Positions 43,820 to 52,176 of a stretch of 64,000 nucleotides of DNA are shown piece after piece; the first letter of the stretch is position 1; each line of letters begins with the position of its first letter. This stretch comes from an uncultured Ruegeria sp. (GTDB taxonomy: Bacteria > Pseudomonadota > Alphaproteobacteria > Rhodobacterales > Rhodobacteraceae). The position numbers were made by a program, and so were the translations under genes. The notes under the pieces are model-generated. The model was not told the DNA's origin. It was given only the letters and a program-made list of their open reading frames with translations, and ran no database searches. The stretch lies in the NCBI RefSeq assembly GCF_947500045.1, contig NZ_CANMQQ010000006.1:62001-126000 (forward strand), written 5' to 3'.

Positions 43820-44359
43820 TTAGCCCCGGAGCGTAAATTCAGACCGCCGCAGACCGTTGCGCAATGCCTCTAAAATGAGGGTGGCGTTAACTTCCACGCC
43901 ATCTGGCGAGTTGACCTCCAAGTCATACACCCTGTCCTGGTGAATGGTCTCTTGATCCTTTGTGGCGCTCCCGATCTGGCGGTTGCCGCGCGCTGCTTCT
44001 CTTTCGACAAGGATATCTGTCGGGCAATGCACGGCGACGAACAAGATATCGTGGCTCTTCAGGCCTCGCTTTAGGGTTTCAACCCATTCAGGCGTATCGA
44101 GTATATGTTCTATGATCAGGTTGTTTCCGGCATCTGCATAAGCGGCCAGAGAGGCGTGAAAACCCGCGAAAAGTTTTGCCCGTTCCTCGGACCAATCGAA
44201 ATCATTGTCGTGAAAACGCTGCATTGGCAGCACGCCAGAATCCCGCAGATGATCTATCGAAATGTGCCAGAACGGTACCTCTGCTTCTCTTTGAAGCGTT
44301 CGTGCCAAGGTGGTTTTGCCGCTGCTGGACGCGCCATGGAGAAAGATGATCTGTGACAT
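43820..44359 (-). CDS. Chloramphenicol phosphotransferase-like P-loop kinase
   Basis: A 179-residue P-loop protein. Walker A is FLHGASSSGKTTLA, a lid-like basic region follows CPTDILVEREAARGNRQIG, and HISIDHLRD is near residue 32. This matches the CPT-like family (COG3896). The original member phosphorylates chloramphenicol, but most relatives have unknown substrates, so resistance should not be assumed. It converges on pheA and is upstream of a GNAT gene on the same strand. Confidence 0.8.
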   Translation of the reverse strand: MSQIIFLHGASSSGKTTLARTLQREAEVPFWHISIDHLRDSGVLPMQRFHDNDFDWSEERAKLFAGFHASLAAYADAGNNLIIEHILDTPEWVETLKRGLKSHDILFVAVHCPTDILVEREAARGNRQIGSATKDQETIHQDRVYDLEVNSPDGVEVNATLILEALRNGLRRSEFTLRG

Positions 44360-44400
44360 TCAGAAAGAAGACCTGATTGCCTTGGGACTCATTGAGCAGC

Positions 44401-44889
44401 TCATGCTTCGGAAACACGAAAGACTTTGCATACTGCCCCATCCATACACCGATACTCCCGAAATCCCATGGCTTCGTAATAGGCAAGTCCCTCTGGATTA
44501 TTGGCCCCTATCGTCGCATCAATCGCAGGCAATCCTTTCTGCTGCGCGGCCTGCAGAGTGGATTTGAACAATGCCCGCCCTATGCCGCGCCTTGCAGCAG
44601 ACGGCTTTATGTGTGTGCCGATGACGCCCCATCCGACCTCAACCTCATAAGGGTTATTTTCGGTGGCAAGCTTCAATGACTGGAAACCCAGAATGTCTCC
44701 GTCTGAGGCCACTGCAACGCTGCAGCGGATACGTTCTGGATCGCTGACGTAATGTGACAGGGCAAATGCCGTGTCGCTGGGTTTTTTCCGCTTTCCAGCG
44801 GCGACCAGCGCCGCCAGCACATCAGAAATGCCGACCGCATCTGCGACCGTGGCTATCCGTATGGTCGGCTTTGCCAAATTGTGCCTCAA
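44401..44889 (-). CDS. GNAT-family N-acetyltransferase
   Basis: A 162-residue GNAT protein. The acetyl-CoA-binding motif is IKPSAARRGIGRALFKSTL, followed by IGANNPEGLAYYEAMGFREY, the usual C-terminal signature. It acetylates an unknown amine. The SRPBCC gene upstream on the same strand is 10 bp away, so the two are probably co-transcribed, and the P-loop kinase gene follows 41 bp downstream. Confidence 0.85.
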   Translation of the reverse strand: MRHNLAKPTIRIATVADAVGISDVLAALVAAGKRKKPSDTAFALSHYVSDPERIRCSVAVASDGDILGFQSLKLATENNPYEVEVGWGVIGTHIKPSAARRGIGRALFKSTLQAAQQKGLPAIDATIGANNPEGLAYYEAMGFREYRCMDGAVCKVFRVSEA

Positions 44890-44899
44890 ATCGCCATCC

Positions 44900-45367
44900 T
44901 CAGACCCCGTGCAGGTGCCGCTCCTCTAGCTCGCGCGCGAATTCGCTCAGACGCGTCTGGAACTGCCGACGAAATCGGGACTGCCCCAGCTTCAGGGATT
45001 GAAGCAAAAGTCGGGCGGGTAGTGTTTTTGCTCCCATCGACGTTTCGACAAGAAATCGGGTCCGACGCTGGGACAGCGCCAAAAGCTCGACGACCGTGTC
45101 GCCGTTCATGCCTTTGCTGCTGGATTGAAACCGCATCAAAGATGGTCGCTCAAACTCCGTCATCTCTACCGTGATCTGACGGGGCTTGCCGCGTATTTTG
45201 AACTCGGTCTCCCATGTCGTTCCGGCTTGCGGCAGTGCAGAGCCCGAAACGCGCCTTACATCGATCCCACGCCGCAAGGCCATGCGTTCAAAGCGTTCGA
45301 AATCCGAGACCATGGTAAAAACCGTGTCGATCGGGACCTCAATGTCTTCCTGCGCTGAAAACTGCAT
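44900..45367 (-). CDS. SRPBCC-fold protein (polyketide cyclase/START-like)
   Basis: A 155-residue protein with an SRPBCC pattern: an N-terminal strand QEDIEVPIDTVFTMVSDFE, a mid-domain TWETEFKIRGKPRQITVEM and a long C-terminal helix. These proteins bind hydrophobic ligands in a deep pocket. The ligand is unknown. No catalytic residues stand out. Confidence 0.75.
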   Translation of the reverse strand: MQFSAQEDIEVPIDTVFTMVSDFERFERMALRRGIDVRRVSGSALPQAGTTWETEFKIRGKPRQITVEMTEFERPSLMRFQSSSKGMNGDTVVELLALSQRRTRFLVETSMGAKTLPARLLLQSLKLGQSRFRRQFQTRLSEFARELEERHLHGV

Positions 45368-45406
45368 CTTCGCTTTTCTCTGCCCTTGATTGGGTTCAGT
45401 TTCTCG

Positions 45407-46390
45407 TCAGTCCAGTGTGTCTGCAAGCCAGTGTTGCAATAAAAAATGCGCAATGGCGCCTTTTCGGGCCGGCAGAAGCTTGGGATGATCCCCGGCAAAG
45501 GCCTGCATCATCTCGGTCCGGGTCACCCACATCGCGTCCTCGATCTCAATCGGGTCGATCTGGATATCACGCGACAGCGCCACACCCGCGCAACCAATCA
45601 TCAGTGATGCGGGAAAGGGCCAGGGCTGACTGGCGAGGTATTGGACCGCGCCAACGGGCACGCCTGCCTCTTCCAACACTTCGCGTCGCACCGCTGCCTC
45701 TAGCGTTTCTCCGGGCTCGACGAAGCCTGCCAAAAGCGAATACATGCCCTCGGGCCAACCGGGGGAACGGCCCATCAACACCGAATTTTTGTGCGTGATC
45801 AGCATGATGACCACTGGGTCCGTTCGTGGAAAATGCTGCCCGCCGCAAGAAGGGCAACTGCGCTGCCATCCACCCTGAGTGATCTCGCTGCGGGCACCGC
45901 AACGGGCGCAAAACCGATGCGTTTCGTGCCAGCTGATCACCGCCTTAGCCGCTGCAGCCAGCTCTGCATCACGCGGGCTCAGGCGTGCCATGATCCGGCG
46001 CAGTTCGGCAAACACGTACCCCTCGGGCAAGTCGGGATGCTGCTGTTCGCTGCGATCCACAAAATCGCCGACACCTGACAGATCCAGCCCTTCAGCCGCC
46101 CAATCCGAGATATCCATTGCAAAAAGCGGCGATCCGTCATCTGAGCGCCCAAGAAAAACGGGCACTTCAATGACACCGCTCGGACCATTTTCAAAGATTG
46201 TGTGACGCATAGGAAGCAAGGCCAGTTGATCCAGCGCATCGCCTTGAACCAAAAGCTTGCCGCGCCACAGCAATACACACTTTGCAGACGAGTCGGCATA
46301 GGCCTGCGCCAATTTGTCCGTATCCCCGCGCAGCAGTCCCGCCCTGTCCAGCCCCGAACCACCAAAAGTCACCTGTTCTGCGCGTTTCAT
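45407..46390 (-). CDS. nudC: NAD(H) diphosphatase NudC
   Basis: A 327-residue Nudix hydrolase. It has a Zn ribbon (CARCGARSEI and CPSCGGQHFPRTD), the Nudix box GFVEPGETLEAAVRREV with LEEAGV, and the NADH-specific SQPWPFPASLM after it. It cleaves NAD(H) to AMP and NMN(H), and in bacteria also removes NAD caps from RNA. The ATG at 46390 (MKRAEQVTFGG) is preferred, with AGGA upstream; the longer frame from 46456 is unlikely. It is divergent from the CpdB-like gene. Confidence 0.93.
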   Translation of the reverse strand: MKRAEQVTFGGSGLDRAGLLRGDTDKLAQAYADSSAKCVLLWRGKLLVQGDALDQLALLPMRHTIFENGPSGVIEVPVFLGRSDDGSPLFAMDISDWAAEGLDLSGVGDFVDRSEQQHPDLPEGYVFAELRRIMARLSPRDAELAAAAKAVISWHETHRFCARCGARSEITQGGWQRSCPSCGGQHFPRTDPVVIMLITHKNSVLMGRSPGWPEGMYSLLAGFVEPGETLEAAVRREVLEEAGVPVGAVQYLASQPWPFPASLMIGCAGVALSRDIQIDPIEIEDAMWVTRTEMMQAFAGDHPKLLPARKGAIAHFLLQHWLADTLD

Positions 46391-46565
46391 GCCTGCCATT
46401 CCTGTATTTTTGCAAAGGGCTGCCATGTCTTGGCCATCGGCGCAACGGATATTCATCGAATAAAATCCGTTGCGCCGTTGAATGACCGCAGCATTGCCCC
46501 GGAAATTGCACTAAGCACAACTCATAGTGAATTAACTGTTACCCAAACACCCAGAAGTACGAATA

Positions 46566-48446
46566 TTGAAAACCGAAGCGTTACCGCCCCAAGACCGAGA
46601 TTCCAAACGTCGCGCCCATCTTCGCATCCTTGCGACCTCGGACCTCCATATGCACCTGACATCATACGACTATTATGCCGACTGCCCCGATCCGAATGTT
46701 GGCTTCACCCGCACCGCCAACGCGATTCGTGCAGCCCGGGAACAGGCAGAGCACAACAGGTCACTTGTCCTGTTGTTCGACAATGGCGATAGCTTGCAAG
46801 GTACGCCGATTGGCGACTGGGCAGCCGAAACGGTTCCCAATGTCCACCCCTTACCCAAGGCGTTCAACGCGCTGGGGTATGACGCAATCGGATTGGGCAA
46901 CCATGATTTCGGGTTCGGATTGGATTTCATCAATCGCGTCACGCGCCAGCTGACCTGCCCGGCTATCTGTAGCAACATGAAAAGCAAATCGCCGGATCAG
47001 GGCTGGGTTTCACATGCGATCTTGCAACGCTCGGTCACGACTGGCCAAGAAGATGTTGCGATTCGCATTGGTATTCTTTCCGTTCTGCCCACCCAGACCG
47101 CCCGATGGGAGGCGCATATGCTAAAGGATGCGGTCCAGATGACCGACATCCTGAACGCGGCACAAGATGCGGTAACCACGCTGCGCCAGGCCGGATGCGA
47201 TGTGATCGTGGCACTGGCGCATACTGGGCTGGGCATTGCAAAGGCAGAACCCGAGATGGAAAATGCCATCATCCCGCTTGCAGCCTTACCGGGGATAGAT
47301 GCGATTGTCGCTGGTCACACCCATCTGACCTTGCCCGGAAACGCCCATGCCGGTTTGGCGTATGTCGACAGTGATCGCGGCCTTGTCCATGGCAAACCCG
47401 TTGTCATGCCAGGGTGGGCTGGCTCTCATCTCGGCGTCATAGACCTGAAGTTGGAACGAGACGGCAACAAAGCTTGGCAAATTGTCGAATGCGAAGTCGA
47501 AGCGCGCGCGGTAAATCAAATGAACCCGTCGGTGACCGATTGCCCCGAAATGACGCGCCTTTTCGCTGAGGGTCACACCGCAACGCGCGCCCGGGTGGCA
47601 AGGCCGGTCGGCACTATTTCACATTCTTTGCACAGCTATTTTTCATTTTGTGCCCCCGATCGCGGATTAGCGCTTGTGGCTGCGGCGCAGGCCGCTGCAC
47701 TGCGTCCGCATTTGCTAGATTCCGAATGGGCCGATTATCCCGTCCTGTCTGCCACAGCCCCGACCAAATTCGGAGGCCGTGCAGGCATCCGTTATTATAC
47801 TGATGTTCCAGCCGGAAACATATCGGTGCGCAATGTGGCCGATCTGTGCGTGTTTCCAAACGAGTTGCGTGCCGCTCAGATCACCGGCGCGCAGGTTCGG
47901 GACTGGCTTGAGATGTCTGCCGGGCTGTTCAATCAGCTTTCGGCTGCTAATCCGGAACACCTGATTGATCCTGTGCGAGCGGGCTACAACTTTGATGTCC
48001 TGCACGGCGTAACCTGCCGGTTCGATCTGTCACAGCCTGCTCGGTTCGACGCAACCGGGCGCGAAAATGACTCCAGCAATTCCCGTGTTCGCGATCTTAC
48101 CTTCGACGGGCAGCCGGTCACCCCCGAGCAAAGGTTCGTTGTCGCAGTCAACAACTATCGCGCCAGTGGTGGCGGCCATTTTCCGATCGATTTTCAGGCA
48201 AATCGGATCGACCTGCCCACGCTGCGTATTCACGATATTTTGTGCAATTACATAGCGGGCACACTGCCTAGGGATCCGTTGGAACACGCCCCGCGGCCGT
48301 TTTCCTTTGCGCCAACCCAAAACAGCGGCGCAATTCTGACCACAGGCCCCGGCGCAGAGAAATATCTGGATGAACTGACAGTTTACGCTCCACGGATGCT
48401 GCCCCATGATGCGGACGGGTTCCTGCGCGTTCACCTGTCTTTCTGA
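46566..48446 (+). CDS. CpdB-like 2',3'-cyclic-nucleotide phosphodiesterase/3'-nucleotidase without a signal peptide
   Basis: A 626-residue metallophosphoesterase plus 5'-nucleotidase C-terminal domain. Metal-binding motifs are ILATSDLHMHL (DxH), LFDNGDSLQG, GLGNHDFGFGLDF (GNHD), IVALAHTGLG and IVAGHTHL. The substrate-binding C-terminal part includes NNYRASGGGHFP. E. coli CpdB is periplasmic with a signal peptide. Here the N-terminus (MKTEALPPQDRDSKRRAHLR) is hydrophilic, so the protein may be cytoplasmic or exported by another route. No upstream in-frame start gives a signal peptide that I can see. Confidence 0.85.
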   Translation: MKTEALPPQDRDSKRRAHLRILATSDLHMHLTSYDYYADCPDPNVGFTRTANAIRAAREQAEHNRSLVLLFDNGDSLQGTPIGDWAAETVPNVHPLPKAFNALGYDAIGLGNHDFGFGLDFINRVTRQLTCPAICSNMKSKSPDQGWVSHAILQRSVTTGQEDVAIRIGILSVLPTQTARWEAHMLKDAVQMTDILNAAQDAVTTLRQAGCDVIVALAHTGLGIAKAEPEMENAIIPLAALPGIDAIVAGHTHLTLPGNAHAGLAYVDSDRGLVHGKPVVMPGWAGSHLGVIDLKLERDGNKAWQIVECEVEARAVNQMNPSVTDCPEMTRLFAEGHTATRARVARPVGTISHSLHSYFSFCAPDRGLALVAAAQAAALRPHLLDSEWADYPVLSATAPTKFGGRAGIRYYTDVPAGNISVRNVADLCVFPNELRAAQITGAQVRDWLEMSAGLFNQLSAANPEHLIDPVRAGYNFDVLHGVTCRFDLSQPARFDATGRENDSSNSRVRDLTFDGQPVTPEQRFVVAVNNYRASGGGHFPIDFQANRIDLPTLRIHDILCNYIAGTLPRDPLEHAPRPFSFAPTQNSGAILTTGPGAEKYLDELTVYAPRMLPHDADGFLRVHLSF

Positions 48447-48450
48447 TGGC

Positions 48451-48479
48451 TTGCCATTTTCGTGTGTCGCGCCTATATC
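48451..48479 (+). promoter_or_regulatory. Promoter of the SRP RNA gene
   Basis: TTGCCA and TATATC are separated by exactly 17 bp, and the -10 ends 5 bp before the first base of the RNA stem (48484). Position and spacing are ideal for a constitutive sigma-70-type promoter. Confidence 0.75.
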
Positions 48480-48483
48480 AGCG

Positions 48484-48581
48484 GTGAGAGGTTGGCGCGG
48501 GCGAGCGCCTCGCCAACCTGGTCAGATCCGGAAGGAAGCAGCCACAACGAGCCCCGCTTGGGTCGATGTCCAACCTCTCAC
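48484..48581 (+). ncRNA. ffs: Signal recognition particle RNA (4.5S, small bacterial type)
   Basis: A 98-nt hairpin RNA. The ends pair (GTGAGAGGTTGG at 48484 with CCAACCTCTCAC ending 48581), and the apical part carries the conserved SRP core GGTCAGATCCGGAAGGAAGC, which binds Ffh. It acts in co-translational targeting of membrane proteins. A good promoter precedes it at 48451-48479. In related genomes ffs is often close to dnaX; here rsgA, a hydrolase, a riboswitch gene and a phosphatase lie between. Confidence 0.95.
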
Positions 48582-48742
48582 TTTGAAGCCGCAAGCCACA
48601 GGAGGGCGTTTATGATTGTAGCAATGACCCCTCGGGCAGACCGGTTCTGATCCCTACAGATCGACTGACTGCCTGAACACATTTCCTGCCGATGCGCGTT
48701 TGCCATCTGTCAGGATCGCTGTTTCTGATCACAGGCAGACCA

Positions 48743-49771
48743 ATGTTTCTTTCACTATCGGACCTCGGATGGTCCTCTCACTTTGCGGCTCAGCATGTGG
48801 CTGATCCGTCACTCTTACCTTTTCGCGTCGCGGCAGTTCACCGGGATAGGTTGATCGGACTTAGTCCAGATGGCGAGTCTGCGTTACTCACCCCGGATCA
48901 ATCGACCGGCACATTTGCTGTCGGGGATTGGGTCTTGGTCGATGAAAACAGACGTATACGTCGTGTACTGGACCGGCGCAGTCTGCTGCAACGCCGGGCT
49001 GCTGGCACTGGTGCAGCAGCGCAGTTGATCGCGGCAAATGTTGATGTTCTGTTCATCGTCAGTTCCTGCAACGCTGATTTCAACCTGCCTCGGTTAGAGC
49101 GTTATCTTGCTTTGGCCCACCAAGCGGGCTGCTATCCAGTGATCGTCCTCACGAAGTCGGACATATGTGATGACACGAGCACGTATATCGGAAAGGCACA
49201 GTCACTCGCCCCGTTTCTGACCGTTCTGGCGGTCAACGCATTGGATCACACCGATATAGAACAGGTCCTGTCATGGTGCCCGAAGGGACAAACCAGCGCA
49301 TTGGTCGGATCGTCTGGCGTAGGGAAAACAACTCTTGCCAATGGGATGACGGGGCAGGATCAGGCGACCGCCGACATTCGCGAAGATGACGCTCGTGGCA
49401 GGCACACGACAACAGCGCGCGCTTTGCATCGAATGAGCAACGGCGGCTGGCTGATCGATACGCCCGGAATGCGGGCGTTGCGCCTGCTGGACGCGCAAGA
49501 GGGCGTGGACGAGGTGTTCTCGGACATCTCAGAACTCAGCCTGAACTGCCGCTTCTCGGATTGTCAGCACGATTCTGAACCCGGCTGCGCAGTACAAGCC
49601 GCCATCGACACCGGTGCACTTGATCCGGCGCGACTGGACCGCTGGCGCAAGCTGCGACGCGAAGATCAACACAATTCGGCTTCGGTCGCCGAGGCCCGCG
49701 CACGCGACAAGGCATTCGGTAAAATGGTGCGCAGCGTTATGCATGAGAAAAAGTCCCGCAAGGGACTGTGA
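48743..49771 (+). CDS. rsgA: Ribosome small subunit-dependent GTPase A
   Basis: A 342-residue circularly permuted GTPase. An OB-fold domain comes first (residues about 40-95), then the G4 motif LTKSDICDD, the P-loop VGSSGVGKTTLAN, GRHTTTARALH and DTPGMRAL. A C-terminal Zn site follows in CRFSDCQHDSEPGCAV. RsgA assists late 30S maturation. I use the ATG at 48743 (MFLSLSDLGW); the frame is open from 48692. A hairpin follows at 49777-49801. Confidence 0.92.
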   Translation: MFLSLSDLGWSSHFAAQHVADPSLLPFRVAAVHRDRLIGLSPDGESALLTPDQSTGTFAVGDWVLVDENRRIRRVLDRRSLLQRRAAGTGAAAQLIAANVDVLFIVSSCNADFNLPRLERYLALAHQAGCYPVIVLTKSDICDDTSTYIGKAQSLAPFLTVLAVNALDHTDIEQVLSWCPKGQTSALVGSSGVGKTTLANGMTGQDQATADIREDDARGRHTTTARALHRMSNGGWLIDTPGMRALRLLDAQEGVDEVFSDISELSLNCRFSDCQHDSEPGCAVQAAIDTGALDPARLDRWRKLRREDQHNSASVAEARARDKAFGKMVRSVMHEKKSRKGL

Positions 49772-49776
49772 CCAAG

Positions 49777-49801
49777 TTGGGCACCGGTCATCGGTGCCCA
49801 A
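49777..49801. terminator. Bidirectional hairpin between rsgA and the alpha/beta hydrolase gene
   Basis: A perfect 10-bp inverted repeat TTGGGCACCG/CGGTGCCCAA with a 5-nt loop lies between two convergent stops (49771 and 49807). No T run is present. Probably a two-way terminator. Confidence 0.6.
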
Positions 49802-49806
49802 TACGC

Positions 49807-50664
49807 TCAGGCGATCAGCCGGGGCCAGACAGCGGCGTTTCGCCGGGCGAACGCACCGATATGGCCAATTTGGGATAACCCAAATTCATTTGCTGATAGC
49901 AAATGACGCCGCGCACGCGGGCCATAGAGATCAGCAAGCCGCCAAACCGCATTTGCGGGCACAACCTGATCATCCTCAAAGGCGAACAGATCAACCTGCT
50001 TGCCCGTTTCGGCCCAATGGTTAGCAGGCAGGGTATCTCCGATATCGGGCACATAGCTTTGCGGCGCAGTGCACCACTTGCGCCATTGCCAATAAACCTG
50101 GGCAGGCAGGTTCGTACCAAAGCCTAAGGCCTTTCCCGGCAGATATCCAAGCGCGTGTACAGCCAGCGGAGCATGCCCATACCAGAACAACGCCGCCAGA
50201 GCCCGGTATGGCCAAGGATGATCCGCCAGCGTCACCAAACCCGAGCAGACACAGATCATCCGATCAATCTGATCAATGTCCGATTGCACCGGACCAAACA
50301 TGCCGCCCAACGAATGACCAATGCTCCAAAGCTTTGCCTGCGGAAACCTCTGCCGCATCTCGGTCCGCGCGGCGGGGATATCGATCAACGCCCAATCGGC
50401 CATGGTGACATTCGACCGCTTCTGCGATCCCGTCAGAGAATGGCCGAAATCTCTGTAATCGTAGGTCAGGCAGGCCATCCCCTGCGTTTCAGCAAGCCAC
50501 CTTGCGAAATGCTGGTAATAATCCCTGGGCACTCCGGTCGCGCTGTTGATCACAGCAACCTTGTCCGGATCAAATGCCGGACGGTAAAGCCGCGCCGACA
50601 GCACTGCCGGTCCGGAAGGAAATTGAAAATCCTCTGTCATTACTGCTTGGCGTGTGTCCAACAT
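49807..50664 (-). CDS. Alpha/beta hydrolase
   Basis: A 285-residue protein of the alpha/beta hydrolase fold. The nucleophile elbow is IGHSLGGMFG, with VINSATGVPRDYYQHFARWL (oxyanion region), and a late FEDDQVVPANAVW (acid Asp) and GHIGAFA (His). This pattern fits the COG4757-type hydrolases of unknown substrate. It begins at 50664 (MLDTRQAV) with GAGG 5 nt upstream. A 16-bp palindrome covers its putative -10 at 50684-50699, so it may be repressed by an unlinked regulator. Confidence 0.82.
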   Translation of the reverse strand: MLDTRQAVMTEDFQFPSGPAVLSARLYRPAFDPDKVAVINSATGVPRDYYQHFARWLAETQGMACLTYDYRDFGHSLTGSQKRSNVTMADWALIDIPAARTEMRQRFPQAKLWSIGHSLGGMFGPVQSDIDQIDRMICVCSGLVTLADHPWPYRALAALFWYGHAPLAVHALGYLPGKALGFGTNLPAQVYWQWRKWCTAPQSYVPDIGDTLPANHWAETGKQVDLFAFEDDQVVPANAVWRLADLYGPRARRHLLSANEFGLSQIGHIGAFARRNAAVWPRLIA

Positions 50665-50683
50665 GGTGCCCTCTGAAATCACC

Positions 50684-50699
50684 TGAACTAATCAGTTCA
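50684..50699. promoter_or_regulatory. Palindromic operator candidate upstream of the hydrolase gene
   Basis: TGAACTaatcAGTTCA is a perfect 6+4+6 palindrome, 20 bp before the hydrolase start. It overlaps the -10 position of a promoter with TTGACT (50719-50714) as its -35. The form and place suggest a repressor site, TetR-like in style, but no such regulator is in the window. Confidence 0.45.
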
Positions 50700-50797
50700 C
50701 TCACGCCTTCCCGAGTCAAGGTTGACGTGGCTGGACCGCACGTCACTTACCAAATTCAATCTTCTTGACTCAGGCGCGACTGAACCGCTAGCGATGA

Positions 50798-50995
50798 CCT
50801 GATGGTTCTCGTGCCCAAACGGGCCGGGATGAAAAGGGAACACGGTGCGGTTCTGCCCGGGTAATACCGGAAAGAACCCAGTCCGAGACTGCCCCCGCAA
50901 CTGTAAGCGGAGAGCGATGTCGAAATGCCACTGGCCTTGATGGCTGGGAAGGTCGGCAAAGCGATGACCCGCAAGTCAGGAGACCTGCCATCAGG
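50798..50995 (+). promoter_or_regulatory. Cobalamin (adenosylcobalamin) riboswitch
   Basis: The closing stem is perfect: CCTGATGG (50798-50805) with CCATCAGG (50988-50995). Inside are the conserved elements AAAAGGGAA, GACTGCCCCCGCAACTGTAA, GCCACTGG and GGGAAGG, then GCAAGTCAGGAGACCTGCC, the B12-box region. This is a complete class I cobalamin riboswitch, facing right. It precedes the 135-residue gene at 51095. Cobalamin would normally shut that gene off. Confidence 0.93.
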
Positions 50996-51094
50996 ATGAA
51001 ACTGAAACCTGGGCGGGGTGTCCGGGCAGGGTTAGACCGCAGACTTGCCGTCCCTCCTGACTGATGCCCCATTCCGCGCGCGGAGGGCGCATAG

Positions 51095-51502
51095 ATGATC
51101 TGGAAGACCAATACGCACAAATTCTCGGCAACAATTTGCCAACGGACCGGAAAAAACTGCCCTGCCTTGGCCCGAATGGCACGGGCACTGGCCAGTTCGA
51201 TGGCAAAAGCTGACCCCAAAACCACCGAAAGATTCGAGATTGAAGGAAGCTGCGATCTGACCCATTGCCCCAATGGCTGCACTGCTCGTTTTCGCGCCCG
51301 ACCTGATGAAATCAGAGTATATTGCGATGTGGATTCGGACGCCAAAATCGAACATTTGGATGGCTATGCGGATCTTTTGTTTGGCACCGACGCCTGCGCA
51401 ATCCCTGCAGGCACATTATCTCGCCCGCCATGCGCGATGCTTGAGGCGTTGGCGCTGAGCAAGCGTACTCGGCCCCAGACCGAGTTCCGCCCGTCGGTCT
51501 GA
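51095..51502 (+). CDS. Cysteine-rich small protein under cobalamin riboswitch control (DUF1636/ferredoxin-like candidate)
   Basis: A 135-residue cytoplasmic protein. Cys residues cluster in ATICQRTGKNCPAL (near residue 15) and GSCDLTHCPNGCTARF (near 53), followed by RVYCDVDSDAKIEHLDGYADL. This arrangement resembles the thioredoxin-like [2Fe-2S] proteins of DUF1636, but I am not certain. GGAGG 8 nt before the ATG supports the start. The riboswitch directly upstream places it among genes for cobalamin synthesis or cobalt uptake. No other B12 gene is visible here. It converges on the phosphatase gene with 3 bp between stops. Confidence 0.7.
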   Translation: MIWKTNTHKFSATICQRTGKNCPALARMARALASSMAKADPKTTERFEIEGSCDLTHCPNGCTARFRARPDEIRVYCDVDSDAKIEHLDGYADLLFGTDACAIPAGTLSRPPCAMLEALALSKRTRPQTEFRPSV

Positions 51503-51505
51503 TCG

Positions 51506-52009
51506 TTAGTCGGCTGCTAAAACACTGGCAGGCGCAGTAGCCCAACGCATCTGCGCGTCGGTTTCAACGGCACAAGGGCGCAACCCTCGCAGCCTTTCCA
51601 AGGCTGTGTCAGGGTGTTCTCCGCACTCGACCATCAGGCGCAATACGGCCATACCAGACCGACCGCACCCGCCTTTGCAATGGATTAACACGCGCCCTCC
51701 GCCCGACAGGGCCTGACGGGCAGACTCGCTGACCTCGTCCCACAGCGCATTAACCTCACGCGCAGGAATGCCGTAGTCTTCCACAGGTAAGTGAACCCAG
51801 CGGCAAGCGCGGCTACGCACATCCGCCCCGAAATCCCGCGCGCCATCAAGGATCATCTCAACCTCGGTGGCCATTGACAGAATTAGGCCGGGTTTCCAAT
51901 CGGCCACAGCATCCAAATCACCAAGATAATCTCCTCCCCGTCCGGGCATTGAGGTCAACGCAAGCGTTCCTCCACCAACCTGTAGCGCATGGATAATAAT
52001 CTCAGACAT
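51506..52009 (-). CDS. Dual-specificity/tyrosine phosphatase-like protein
   Basis: A 167-residue protein with the cysteine phosphatase signature LIHCKGGCGRSGMAVL (C-x5-R) and an upstream loop HLPVEDYGIPAREV that can supply the general acid Asp. The N-terminal part (MSEIIIHALQVGGGTLALTS) resembles small bacterial protein phosphatases used near metabolic genes. The substrate is unknown. It is divergent from dnaX with a 167-bp gap. Confidence 0.8.
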   Translation of the reverse strand: MSEIIIHALQVGGGTLALTSMPGRGGDYLGDLDAVADWKPGLILSMATEVEMILDGARDFGADVRSRACRWVHLPVEDYGIPAREVNALWDEVSESARQALSGGGRVLIHCKGGCGRSGMAVLRLMVECGEHPDTALERLRGLRPCAVETDAQMRWATAPASVLAAD

Positions 52010-52176
52010 TCTACGCTCCCCCCGAAACGCTAATCAGAAAATCTAATACTGGTCTTAGACTGTACGATACTAACCGCGTCGGCCAACATTCCAAAATGAA
52101 AATCGTCGCGCCTTGCTGTGGACGCGGGCGGCGGGGGTCTCTACGCTGCGGGCAACTCGAATCCAACAGAGCAGAC

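Noticed and set aside
43820-44359. Antibiotic (chloramphenicol) resistance gene
   Set aside because: The family is named for one producer-strain enzyme; this chromosomal relative has no sign of drug specificity.
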